From positions 234,352,453 to 234,416,452 of the forward strand of contig CM077158.1 of the NCBI GenBank assembly GCA_039583875.1: a DNA stretch of 64,000 nt. Reading direction: 5' to 3'. The stretch comes from Platanthera guangdongensis (Eukaryota; Streptophyta; Magnoliopsida; Asparagales; Orchidaceae). Both the position numbers and the translations under genes were made by a program. How positions within the stretch are numbered: the stretch's first letter is position 1; each line of letters opens with the position of its first letter. The notes beneath the pieces were generated by a model, which searched no databases, was not told where the DNA came from, and saw nothing but the letters and a program-made list of their open reading frames with translations. This document shows, piece by piece, positions 53,621-64,000 of this stretch.

Positions 53621-56600
53621 CATATGCTATGGTTGGTTGTGGGAGCGTTGCAGAGTTGGTGAAGGTGAAGACATTGGAAGTGGAGTCAATGACCAATGGT
53701 TGGTTTGTGAGTTGGTTAACGGAGAGGAGTGATGACGCATTGTATCAAGGGGAAAAGTGGAGATGCTCATTGAAGCCGAGGGTGTAAGAATGGTCGAAAC
53801 AGTGATAAAAATGGCCCATGTGGGACTGTGCGAAGAGGGGGGGGGGGTGCGATTGTGTACAGTCAACAAAGTCATTGGCAAAGAAAATGGCACAACTTTA
53901 GTTGTCCGTAGGTCTGCGATGCAAGCACAAGGATGAAGGCAGAATGAGGGTGGTGGAAGCTACCGTGATGGAAGATGGAGCTTCTCTTGTGGTGGGAGAA
54001 TGGTCAAAGCGGTGATGAGGTTGACCTATTCAGGACAATGGGAGGAGGGGGCGACTATTGTTTACGGGTCGATGGAGTTGTCGACACAGAAAAATAGCAC
54101 AATTGTAGTTGTCGGCGCAAGTGGGATGCAAGTACAAGGATGAAGGGAGAATGGAGTTAGTGGAAGATACCATGGTGGTCCGGTGGAAAATGGATTCAGG
54201 AGGGATTATATCGGCATTGCGATTGGAATTGGGGGTCTGGGAAGTCTAATGTAGAGCAAAACTTGTGAAGAGGGAGAGGTGAGTTGGGAAGTCATGGTGG
54301 AGGACCTTTTAAAGAAGTTGGGGCTAGTGAGTAGTGAGTGAAGTTTTCAAGAGTGGATGAGTGGACTAGGGGTGTCACATGAGGGGATGACATCAGAGAC
54401 TTTAAGAAGGGCCTGACTTGTGTAGAGATGGTAAGGGATTGCATGGAAATGGTTGTAATTTTTTGTCATGTGGTGTTGGTTGTATCAGATGGTGGCTGGG
54501 GTAGGCGAGATGGGGAGATGGCAAGATGCAAAGCTATCAGTTGCATGGGGTGTTAGAGTTAGAGTCTGAAGTTGATGAGCTGTCTGAGTGTGGGTCAAGG
54601 ATCATTGATGTAAATCAAAGTTGGGGGCTGTAGTTTTCCACGATAATAAAATGCGATCTTTTAAAATAAATGTGGCACGAAGGGATTTCATGGGATATTT
54701 TAAACGGTTAACGACCAAGGCGTTGCTCGCGAACGTAAGACTACCACACGTGCATAATAACGTTACGAAATCACGAATCCACAGACATAACATTCAAGAG
54801 AGTGACAACGCGAATATGTAATGACGATAATTAGGAGATAAAATTAGCCGGACAAGCTCTAATTATTAACTGATCATTTAAAAATCTGAGCATAAAAATA
54901 CTAATGTATGAGCGAGGAGATAGAGGGGTTTACCATGAGGGGAAGACAAACAGGAGGCTGTCTGAACCTCAGGAAGGCGTCGTGATCTCAAGAACGAGGC
55001 TGTGTCCGACTGTAAGAAAGGTGGATTGCTGGATGTTTTTGATTCTGTCGTAAGAGGGGCTGGGGAGGTTGTCGGTGCCCTTGGAGGGCCGTAGAGAGGA
55101 CGACAACGACTCTGGACGGGAGTATTTCAGGCGGCTGTGACGTCGAGCATGGTGTAGGAGGGGACACACCCTTTGGAATCGGGCAGGAAAATGCTCGCCG
55201 TCCCCGGGAAAGACCTCCAGGGACGGCGTCGAGGCTGGACAAAACTTTAGGAACTTCAGGTGAGGAGTTCGGTGCTGAACGTAGAGCTGGAAGGTGGGTT
55301 TGACGGAGGAGACGAACGCTGGAGGTGCGCTCTGGAAGTCTTCCATCGGGGAAGAAAGCGGACTGGAAGGTGCGACGACTTCTATCGGGGAGAAAGCAGC
55401 GGGGGGGGGGGGGGGTGCTAGGCGGCACTGGATGAGAACTGAACGAAACCAAAAGTGGTCGTTCAGTTCAATTTCCAGCCTCTCGGTCAAATGAGATTAG
55501 ACATGCTTATATAATGAGGGATTAGGGTTTGATGTTTAGAGGGTTTTTACTACTGGCACACATATTGAAATTCTTATAAAGTTGACAGATTTAATGAAAA
55601 TGTGGGGGGTTTCAAGGTGAGGCCGACAGTGAGCTTGGGGGACATTTTTTAAAATAAAATAGTTAATTATATAAACTTGCCTGAACTTACCCTATCTCCT
55701 AAACTACTGGACCTATGCATTTAAAGTCTCGTTGGCCGGCCACACCAACGAGCCTAACAAAAGTTTGCGCGAATAATATGAGCGATACAAAATAACACCA
55801 AAGCGCTTATAATACTTGCGGTACAACTCGATGCTACAAAACAAAGCCAAAAGGCACGAAAATACGTGCTACAAAAATAACAGATAGGTACACTAATAAT
55901 AAATAAAATGACGCGACACGAGTTGTATCAATCATGCTGCGCTATATGTTGTTGACTGGTGCTGAGTGGGTGAGAGTAAGGTAATGTGAGGCTTGGATTG
56001 AACTATCCTAACAGTTTGTAGAGCTCATCAAAGTGCTTGACGTAATCATGGGTGGGTCTGGTAGGTTTTGATAGGAGTGACGAGGTAGCTCGTGGTCCCG
56101 TTGTGGAGAGTGAGTGCGGAAGATTCTGCGGCTACGAATGCGTTGTCATTAGTGACAAAATGTGCTGAGGTGAAAACAAAAGATGGTGGTGAGGCTGCGA
56201 TGTAAGTGTTGCTCTAGTTGGTATATGGTGATTGTGAGAATGATTGTGACATATAGCTATGAGTTTCAGGAGCACTACTCAAGGCGGGCTCGGGGGACAC
56301 CGACGGTCAAGACAACATTGTCTGGAGATGGGATCTATTGTGGCTTCCTTAATTTCATATTTTAAAATCCGTGTTTTCTTTGGTTGTTAATTACTAGTTT
56401 ACTTTTTTGGGGGACTTATTTAAGCAAGTGTTGTGTAAACTTCGATATATGTTCGATCATATTTGAAGTGATCCTAGGTCTGTCCAAGGGAATTTCCCTT
56501 TGATTTCTACCCCACTACTTCTCTTCTCCATTGGAACCCTAGGAAATCCCTAGGGATTAAATAATATGAATGTGCCAATTGAAGGTAGTTTTGTCCATTA

Positions 56601-57330
56601 AGTGTAGTTTTAGTTACTCTATGAGAATAAACTTTGCAACATCCGCCAAAGTGATGGGAGGAGTGATAGGAGTAAATTATTTATCTTTATTGGCCATCAA
56701 AGAAACCACACAAAATGAATCCAAAATCGATTGGAATCTTTCAACACAGATTTTAATTCAAAATTTGATACCAAGATGTTTGGAACTGAAGATAGCAGTC
56801 AATAAATGACTGGAAATTGAAGATGACAGGATACCAAACTAGCAACTCCAAACAAACAAATAACGATAGAAACCAACAAAGTTTTGAAACTAAAACAAAC
56901 TGTCAATGACTGAGAGCTGCAGCAATGGAGGCGTCGACAATTGAAAAGTGAAAATTGTAGCCGAAGCCCCATCAACTCAGAATAGAAGCAACAAAGGAAA
57001 TAGGAGCAGAAGCGTCAAGCAAGATCCAGGAAGTGCCATCAATGACACGGAGCAGAAGAAACACCAATGATGATGCAAAACAAATATCAAGCTTTACAAT
57101 GCTGATACGATGTCTAATACACAATGTGAGTGAACCCGCTGCTTTGATACCAAATTCGAGGTGGAGAAAGGAATACCTCCAAGTCAAGCACAAAGGACTC
57201 CAATATTTATCATTTTCAAGTAGTAAAAGTCTGCTTGGTCACTCGTGACCTAACCGAGTGACTAAATCAGAGTTTTTTTTTATCTTTTTTCAATCTCAGG
57301 CACACTTCTAATTAATGAAGAAAATTGAAG
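53621..57330. repeat. Triplicated repeat, copy C
   Basis: Begins at the position equivalent to 51549 of copy B. It is interrupted by a solo LTR (54606-55930) and resumes to the shared 'aatctcaggcacac' end at about 57305. It has the minus-strand tggtatcaaagc motif at 57141-57152. G9 run at about 53838. The copia element follows at 57341. Confidence 0.65.
54606..55930 (-). mobile_element. Solo LTR, 1325 bp, distant relative of the Element 3 LTR
   Basis: On the minus strand it begins TGATACAACTCG and ends TTTACATCA. Perfect ATCAT target duplication at 54601-54605 and 55931-55935. The block 'gttggtgtggccggccaacg' and 'aatgcataggtcc' (minus strand) match the Element 3 LTR. The ORF at 54969-55490 lies within the LTR and shows no known domain. 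Confidence 0.88.
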
Positions 57331-57340
57331 ATACGCTTCT

Positions 57341-57522
57341 TGTTGAAAAAGCCCATGTAATTAGACCATTTAGACCCATTTATTTGTTTCTCTTCTTCTC
57401 TCCTCTTTAGTCCCACATCTTGTATAGGACTCTCTTCTCTCTTGCTCCCTCCTATAAATATGTATTCATACATTGTAATTGATTATTTAGAAAGTATATA
57501 CAAGGTTAAGCCTTTTTCTACA
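57341..57522 (+). repeat. Copia 5' LTR
   Basis: TGTTGAAAAAGCCC...TTTTCTACA; TATA-like ctataaatatg at about 57451. Confidence 0.95.
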
Positions 57523-57534
57523 TGGTATCAGAGG
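57523..57534 (+). promoter_or_regulatory. Copia primer-binding site
   Basis: tggtatcagagg, complementary to the 3' end of plant initiator Met-tRNA. Confidence 0.9.
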
Positions 57535-58520
57535 GAACGGTCCGGCCTCTTGGTTTTTAAACCGCCTCTCCTTCCGGCTTACCGCGCGTCCTCTCCCGCT
57601 TTAGCCACGGTCTCTTGCGGCATGCTTCTTTCTAGTCGCACGGGCTTCGTCACCGCGGGTTCCCGCGCGGCCTGGGTCTCTCTATCCGCTTCCTCTGCTC
57701 CGTCTCTCTCGTGGCTTCCACCTTTCCTCCTCCTCCTCATCCTCCCTATTTTATAACCTTTCTCATTGGTGGGGACCGCCCCTTCTATTTCCCAGCTTGC
57801 GCGGCCTCCCTTTCTATCTGCGCGGTCTCCATCTCGCTTCCCTCCTCATCTCTCCGACTTTGGTCTTTCCTCTTCTCGCGACCTATCTACAGTCGCCGCG
57901 ACCTGTCTCCAGTCGCCGCGACCTGTCTCCAGTCGCCGCGACTTAGCTTTGTCGCCTCGGCTTATCTTCTCGCTACGACTTGTCTTAGTCGCAGCGGCCT
58001 CTCTTCCCGTCGCTCTCTGCTCGCCGCGAACTCTCTTCTCGCTGCATTTTTACTTCTCTTCTCGCAGCGGTCTCTCTTCTCGCCGCGACCTGCCTTAGTC
58101 GCAGTGGCCTCTCTTCCCGCCGCTCTCTGCTCGCCGCGATCTTCTTCTCGCCGCGTTTTGCTTCTCTTCTAGCTCGCGACTTCTTCTCTTCTCGGCACAA
58201 TCCGCATCTAGGTCGCGACATCTCTCTGTGCCGCTGGTGTCCTCACCCTGACCGTGCGGCTTCCTACTTAGTCGCTGTGCCCTGTCTTGCCGTCCGCGGT
58301 TTCTTCTTTCCGCTGCAGACTCCGCCCTCTGGTCGTGACATTCTCCTTGCTGCTGGTGCTCTCACCGTGACCGGGCGATTACTCCTGCTCTCCGCACCAC
58401 ATTCAAGTCGCGGCGACTTCTCTGCCTTGCCGCAGGCGGTCGGCCCCCTGGCCGTTCGGACTCCAGTCTGGTCGTGTTCCTTGTGCTGTCCGCCGGTCTT
58501 GCTTCCTGCTCATCTCCGTC
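57535..58520 (+). other. Copia leader, C/T-rich with short tandem repeats
   Basis: Non-coding leader of nearly 1 kb. 57888-57950 repeats 'gtcgccgcgacctgtctcca', and 'cttctcgccgcgac'-like words recur to about 58170. Multiple overlapping open frames are compositional. Confidence 0.7.
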
Positions 58521-59480
58521 ATGGCAACCTCTCCAGAATCAACTGGTCAGACTGCGACTTCCTCTGCAGACTGCCCGGTCTCTGCTCCTGAACTCCGTGA
58601 TGAATTGCGCATTACTACCATTTCACTTGCCGGGAATAATAACTTCGTGGAGTGGGTCCATTCTGTTCGCCGAGTACTCCAATCCAAAAGTTTTCTCCAT
58701 CACTTGACCCAAGCTCCTCCTACAAATGATTGGTTGCGCAACGATGGTCGGGTTCAGACCTGGCTCCTCAACTCCCTTGATACTGAACCCTACCGAATGA
58801 CCATGTATCACGACACGGCCAAAGCAATGTGGGATGAGCTCCAGTCGCTCTACTCCGGGAAAGATAGTCTCTAGCATCTCTACGACATTATTACTGATCT
58901 CCAGTCTCTTGATGTTTGCGGGGCCACCGACCTCACCTCATTTGTTGCTCGGGCCAAGACTCTTGTTGAGGCATGGATCCAACATCAACCCCCTACATTG
59001 GACCTTGCTACACAACATGCTCAGAAAGAAGCCGTCGGGGTGGTCATGATGATGCCTCGTGTTCCACCCCACCTTCACAGCATTCGGGTCCCGGTCCTCT
59101 CCTCGGTTGCTACCCCTCTCAGATGTGTGTTCTATGTTGTTCAAGGTCTCCCCGCCTCCCAATCATTCTGCTCCTCCGTCCCCGGCTCTCCTGCTTCAGA
59201 CTTATGCTCCCTTGCTGCCTCCCCCCTACTCGGGGGGGGGGGGGGCGTACTGGCTCTCGCGGCCGCGGACAGGGAGGTCGGCCTCGCCCAAAGTGTTCCT
59301 TCCGCGGAAAGGACAGCCATCTCGAGGCCACATGCTATCGCAAGCATGAGCTTCCACCTCGTCCACAGGCTACTGCTGCTGCTACCGACTCCTCTGCTCG
59401 TACTGACCTTGAAGATGTTCAACTTCAGCTCCAACAGCTCCAGGGTCTCCTCAGTTGCCCGCCTGCCTCCGTTGCCTCTA
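58521..59480 (+). pseudogene. gag: Copia gag (broken)
   Basis: ATG 58521; 117 codons with 'ISLAGNNNFVEWVHSVRRVL' and 'WLLNSLDTEPYRMTMYHDTAKAMWDELQSLYSG' (the UBN2-type copia gag), then TAG 58872-58874; the same frame continues 'HLYDIITDLQSLD'. After frameshifts, the Gly/Arg-rich stretch and the zinc knuckle appear in the 58973 frame near 59300: C-X2-R-X4-H-X4-C, where the second Cys is Arg. A G12 run near 59230 disturbs the frame. Confidence 0.88.
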
Positions 59481-59974
59481 CTGCCTCCATCTCCCAAGAA
59501 GGTATCACTTGTCTCTCCACTAGTCCGCGCTGGATAGTGGACTCGGGTGGCACTCATCACATCACCTCTCTGCTGCCACATCAATACCTGAATTCTCCTC
59601 ATCCTAAGTGCATCATAGTAGCCAATGAGGACACTGTTCTTGTCTCTGGATCGACTGACATCCCTCTCACTTCTTCTCTCTCTCTACGCTCGGCTCTTCA
59701 TGTTCCGAGCTCCCCGTTCAATTTGCTTTCTGTTGATCGCTTGACTACTGATTTGAACTGCTCTGTAACATTTACTTCTTCCTCTTTTCTGATACAGGAT
59801 CTCAGGACGCGAACTATCATTGGTAAGGGACGACTACACCTTACCTCCTTGATGAATCTTTCGCCATCCTCTCTTCCGTCTCCTCCATCGATTGGCATCG
59901 ACGTCTTGGCCATGCCCCTTACCTGTCCTCCAGAAGGCTCTACCCGATGTATCTTTACCCTCTTTTCATTGTGA
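59481..59974 (+). pseudogene. pro: Copia protease
   Basis: W-I-V-D-S-G (Asp codon 59540-59542) followed by G-T-H-H-I-T; the usual Ala after DSG is Gly. The domain continues 'LRSALHVPSSPFNLLSVDRLT', the standard copia protease end. The frame is open here and runs on out of phase after about 59890. Confidence 0.88.
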
Positions 59975-60860
59975 ATCATGTGTGTTAGGCAAGCAGCCTC
60001 GTTCCTCTTTTTTATCTAAATGTACTCGGAGCATTGCTCCTTTTATTTTGGTACACTCTGATATTGGGGTCCGTACAAAGTTAATAACATTTCTGGTTAT
60101 CGCTATTTTCTGACATTTATTGATGACCATTCGCGAATGACATGGCTATATCTACTTCGTGATCGCTCTGAGTTTCCTCGTGTTTTTCAGGCGTTCCTTC
60201 TTGAGACCCAAACACAATTCTCCACTAACCTCAAAACTTTTCGCACGGACAATGCTCGCGAATACACTAGCCACGAATTTGCAACTCTTTGCTCTGACTT
60301 TGGGGTTATTCACCAAACTTCTTGTGCCTATACCCCCCCAACAAAACGGTGTCGCGGAGCGGAAGAATCGCCACCTTCTCGATATGGCCCGCTCCATCAT
60401 GCTCATAATGCACGTTCCCCAAAATTATTGGAACTTTGCTCTTTCGACGGCTTGCTACCTGATTAACCGTCTTCCTTGCCCTATCTTGCACAATGCCACT
60501 CCATTCAGCCTCATGTTCCCCTCCACTCCGACATTCTCTCTCACACCCCGCATCTTTGGGTGCACTTGTTACGTTCACAACCTTAGTCCAACTTTGAACA
60601 AGTTGGACCCCCGAGCTACCAAACACGCCTTTTTTGGTTACTCACGGACACAAAAAGGCTACGTATGCTACTCACCAACTACCCGAAAGTTGACAGTGTC
60701 TGCTGATGTTACCTTTCGAGAGGATCTCCCGTTCTTCATTACTTCAGCTCCTCCAACTCCACCACCAACTGTCTTACGTCCAGTTATTCCCGTTACTACT
60801 CCACCACCAAGACCTATAGCCCAGGTCCCTCCTGTTGCCAAACCTCATGTTATTTAGGTT
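59890..60860 (+). pseudogene. INT: Copia integrase (broken)
   Basis: GAG-pre-integrase zinc finger: 'WHRRLGHA' (one frame) then 'FHCESCVLGKQ' (59892-60113 frame). Core: Asp in 'VHSDI' (60059-60061), Asp in 'FRTDNARE' (60248-60250), Glu in 'NGVAERKNR' (60357-60359), so DDE is intact although in two frames (shift at the C8 run near 60335). C-terminal copia blocks 'YWNFALSTACYLINRLP', 'FGCTCYVHN', 'FFGYSRTQKGYVCY' follow to a TAG at about 60857. Confidence 0.92.
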
Positions 60861-61990
60861 TACACTCGTCGCCATCCTGCCTCCGGTGCCGCACTGCAGT
60901 CAGACTCGCCCTCTGATGCTCCGCGTCCCGCTGATCCAGCACCAGAATCTACAGCTCATCACATGGTGAATTATGTATTCTTACATCGCCTTTCTCCACA
61001 ACTTCAGACTTTTGCCACTTCATTATCCTCGATTTCGGTACCTAACTCTGTGCAGGAGGCTCTCCAACATTCTGGCTGGTGGGCGGCTATGGAAGAAGAG
61101 ATGACGACTCTCTGAGCTAATCGGACCTGGTCATTGGTACCATTACCTACCGGTCAGACACCTGCTGGGTGTAAATGAGTCTTTGTGATCAAACATTCTA
61201 CTGATGGAACGATTGACCGTCTAAAGGCTCGTCTAGTGGCTCGTGGCTTCACCCAACAACAAGACCTCGATTATGAGGAGATGTTCTCCCCTGTGGCCAA
61301 GCTGAACACCGTTCGAGTTCTTCTCTCGGTAGCTGTGTATCGACAATGACCATTACACCAACTGGACATCAAAAATGCCTTCCTCAACGGCGATCTCCAA
61401 GAAACGGTTTTCATGCAGCAACTGCCCAGGTTTGGGACCACGGGGGAGTCCCGAGTTTGTCATCTCAAGAAGTCCATCTATGGTCTCAAACAATCCCCTT
61501 GTGCATGGTTTGACAAGTTCAGTAAGGCCGTCCAGCAAGTCGGCTTCACTCGGAGTTCAGCTGTCTTCTTACTATTCACACGTCATCAGGCCACAGGAAC
61601 TGTTCTTCTATTGGTGTATGTTGATGATATCTTGATCCCCGGAGACGATTCAAAGGGCATCCAACCAGTTAAACAACACCTCAGCTCAGTCTTTCAAACC
61701 AAGGATCTGTGACATCTTCGTTACTTCCTTGGTATTGAGGTCGCAAGACGACCCGATGGACTTGTCATTTCTCAAAGGAAACACTACCTGGATCTCCTTC
61801 AGGATGCTGGTTACTCGGGATGCAAACCTACTACTACTCCGATTGACGTGAATCATAAGTTGTGTGCACATTCTTCTGATACAAACCTTCCTCTTCAAAA
61901 TCCGAAATACTATCGACGGCTTGTTGAAAAATTGATCTATCTAACGGTCACAAGACCAGATATTTCCTTTGCCGTTGGGGTGGTCAGCAG
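60861..61990 (+). pseudogene. RT: Copia reverse transcriptase (broken by stops)
   Basis: RVT_2 domain: 'ALQHSGWWAAMEEEM', '[15 protein letters not shown]', '[15 protein letters not shown]', 'HQLDIKNAFLNGDL', 'YGLKQSPCAWF', catalytic Y-V-D-D at 61617-61628, 'HLRYFLGIEVAR', 'RPDISFAV'. TGA stops at 61176-61178 and 61347-61349 sit where family members have Trp; another TGA follows 'QTKDL' near 61709. Gene order places it between integrase and RNase H. Confidence 0.93.
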
Positions 61991-62611
61991 ATTTATGCAA
62001 GCTCTGCGAACATCTCACCTCCAAGCTGTTGAACGTATTCTTAGATACCTTAAAACAGCCCCGGGTCAAGGTTTGATATACAAAACTGCATCCTCTGCTC
62101 CAACATTGGTTGCGTACTCTGATGCAACTATGCCGGTTCCTTGGATGATCGCCGGTCAACCAGTGGTTTTTGTACCTATTTTGCAGGACATCTCGTTACC
62201 TGGCGGAGTAAGAAACAAGCAGTGGTTGCTCTATCATCAGCTGAAGCAGAATACCGATCAATGACGTCTGTTGTCTCTGAGCTTACCTGGCTTGAAAGTC
62301 TCCTGGCCGATCTAGGGGTAAAACTTCCCCCACCTGCCATCCTGTTTTGTGATAGCCAAGCGGCTATACATATTGCGAATAATCCAGTATTTCATGAAAG
62401 AACCAAACATATTGAAGTAGACTGTCACTTTATCCGGGAGAAAGTCCAAATGAAGAAGATAGAATTGGAGCATGTTCCTGGTACTGAACAAGTGGCTGAT
62501 ATCCTCACAAAGGCTCCACCGAGCACCCTATTCTACCAGTGTCTGTCCAAGCTTGGTGCATACGACTTGTACGCTCCAGCTTGCGGGGGAGTGTTGAAAA
62601 AGCCCATGTAA
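61991..62611 (+). pseudogene. RNH: Copia RNase H (one frameshift)
   Basis: 'LVAYSDAT' gives the first Asp (about 62118). After a shift near 62140 the frame 62141-62611 has 'STSGFCTYF-GHLVTWRSKKQAVVALSSAEAEYRSM' (Glu), 'LFCDSQAAIHIANNPVFHERTKHIEVDCHFIRE' (Asp) and 'QVADILTKAP'. The ORF ends inside the 3' LTR start. Confidence 0.92.
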
Positions 62612-62764
62612 TTATGCCCATTTATTTGTTTCTCTTTTTCTCTCCTCTTTAGTCCCACATCTTGTATAAGACTCTATTCTCTCTTTCTACCTCCTATAAA
62701 TATGTATTCATACATTGTAATTGATTATTGAGAAAGTATATACAAGGTTAAGCCTTTTTCTACA
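62592..62764 (+). repeat. Copia 3' LTR
   Basis: 173 bp, TGTTGAAAAAGCCC...TTTTCTACA, then CTTCT. Confidence 0.95.
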
Positions 62765-64000
62765 CTTCTTTTATATGACCAAATTGCTCTAGATAGTTTC
62801 TCATGAATGATGCTACTGTGATGGCCGTGCCATCAATACATCTGTTGTACAACTTCCACGACAAATAAGGGAGTTTCTCTTTTGTTTGCCATTTGACAGT
62901 CTTATGAAGCTGCACTTGCTTCCTATCATTTTTTTTGAACGATTTTCTTGTCTTGCATTTAAGTTTGATGATACAGTATTTCACTTTGAAATGCTCTAGA
63001 TATTTCATAATTGTTATTTTCCTAGAAACATGCTTCTTTCTTTTGAGTCACCTTCCATTTCAATGTTGATTTCATGGCTGAACAAAAAGACACGTGCGCT
63101 CAGAACAAGCAGAGAGATGCTTAATACATTTCATTCAATGTATAATCTATAGAACGCGGGGTTGATAAAGCTCCGGTCAATAGTGCTTTTTGAAGTCAGT
63201 CACCCCCCGTAGTCTATTGAAATGCAACTGGTTGTGTGCTTGCTTCATTCTAAGTTCTATCAGAATAAGATAAATTTTTTGCTTTCCTTTTACGGTGCAT
63301 CTACATATCTTTTGTTTCTTACACTGGAAGATACTAACTCAGTAAATTTTCCCTTCTTTTTGTGGCACTACTTTGTTCCTATGTATATTAGTTTATTGCT
63401 AATATGGTGATCTTGTCCTCTATGTGTATTAGTTTATTGTTAAGCTGCCTATCATCTTCCGCTTACTTCTAGGTGATATGATGGAAATATTTATTGAATA
63501 TACATACGAACTATTTAACGTTAACTAGTACTTAAATAATTCAAATGGTATCCAGGTTTTTTGGCTGTGATTCCCCGCCAGCATCTGTCAGCAATGAACT
63601 TGGGCAATTGCTCTTATGCTTTAACTTGTCAAGACATGCTAAATTATTTCTGTCTCTCAGGTTGTAGGCATTTATCTTACATGTGTATTTTACGTGCCCA
63701 AAGAGATTATACACATATCCTCATGCATCCCTGCTTGTTACATATGAAGTCATGCAAACTGCCAGCATCTGTCAGCAATGAACTTGGGCAATTTTTATTA
63801 TGCTTTAACTTGTCAAGACATGCTAGATTATTTCTGCCTTTCAGGTTTTAGGCATTATACACATATCCATGCAAATCATTTATGCTCATGCATCCCTTCT
63901 TGTTACAACTTACAAGTGATGCAAACTTACTGCTGCCATTCCCCCTTTTAAATGCTCTTAAAGGTTTCAGAATAGATCTTACCATGATTGATGAATTGCT
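62765..64000. other. Unassigned non-coding flank with a ~184 bp tandem duplication
   Basis: 62765-63560 shows no supported gene or repeat. 63577-63760 and 63761-about 63935 are two copies of a unit beginning 'gccagcatctgtcagcaatg' and containing 'cttaacttgtcaagacatgc'-like and 'ttctg-ct-tcagg' sequence. The T/C-rich 'ctgtctctcag' looks like a splice acceptor, so this could be intron of a gene beyond the window. Confidence 0.5.

Larger units (their letters stand above)
57341..62764 (+). mobile_element. Full-length Ty1/copia retrotransposon (inactive)
   Basis: LTRs of 182 and 173 bp (57341-57522, 62592-62764), target duplication CTTCT (57336-57340, 62765-62769), a tRNA-iMet primer site tggtatcagag right after the 5' LTR, and a purine tract 'gcttgcgggggag' before the 3' LTR. 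The order gag-protease-integrase-RT-RNase H is copia. LTRs differ by about 6 substitutions and a 9 bp indel by eye, so the insertion is younger than the TAT elements. Several stops and frameshifts inactivate it. Confidence 0.95.

Noticed and set aside
54969..55490. 173-codon minus ORF in the solo LTR
   Set aside because: Tempting because it is long and in LTR sense orientation, but Ser/Pro-rich from composition, includes a poly-Pro run from a G14 tract, and the matching Element 3 LTR region has no equivalent frame.
47355..57248. Short ORFs recurring in repeat copies A, B and C
   Set aside because: Frames are not conserved between the copies, so they are unlikely to be coding.
57711..58221. 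Leu/Ser-rich ORFs in the copia leader
   Set aside because: Compositional; the real gag starts at 58521.

Overview
This window is plant nuclear DNA, almost entirely repeats. The evidence is a partial NIN-like (NLP) transcription-factor gene with plant-type GT-AG introns, Ty3/gypsy elements with a second RNase H domain (the TAT group, known only from plants), a Ty1/copia element primed by initiator Met-tRNA, RTE-type LINE pieces and Tourist-like MITEs. I cannot name the species; an angiosperm is the safe statement. I see no rRNA, tRNA or CRISPR array.

Layout. 1-338 is an inverted scrap of a chromovirus integrase. 339-21788 is one old, 5'-truncated TAT element (Element 1: gag, protease, RT, RNase H, second RNase H, integrase, then a long 3' region with two genes on the opposite strand, then the 3' LTR). 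Two later elements sit inside it. Element 2 (6897-12293, TSD CGTTG) lies inside an antisense gene, and Element 3 (16498-21453, TSD CAACC) lies inside the 3' LTR. Both carry gag and protease but no polymerase. 21789-23380 is unassigned. 23381-25777 (minus) holds the first three coding exons of an NLP gene; the DNA-binding half is not in the window. 27623-31082 is Element 4, a TAT-type element reduced to gag plus an antisense ORF. 31083-33218 and 36762-41897 are copies, in opposite orientation, of one long LTR. The second is a 5.1 kb solo LTR (TSD CCAAT) nested in the LTR of a fifth TAT element (about 35880-41973). 41995-42745 is an odd degenerate minisatellite.

44640-57330 is a triplicated non-coding repeat (copies A, B, C). 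It carries a small conserved first exon in A and B, three tandem MITEs in A, two LINE insertions in B, and a solo LTR (54606-55930, TSD ATCAT) in C. 57341-62764 is a full-length but dead copia element (TSD CTTCT). The remainder to 64000 is unassigned non-coding sequence with a 184 bp tandem duplication.

The most interesting theme is the antisense side of the TAT elements. In three separate elements a TATA box on the opposite strand lies 105-121 bp inside the 3' LTR, and an antisense ATG lies 168-177 bp inside it. In Element 1 a second antisense gene with its own TATA box encodes what looks like the 'putative gypsy-type transposon' (Transposase_28) domain followed by a spliced coiled coil, and this gene was split by Element 2. 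Antisense ORFs are known in some TAT elements (e.g. Grande), so the novelty lies in the two-gene, two-promoter layout with fixed spacing.
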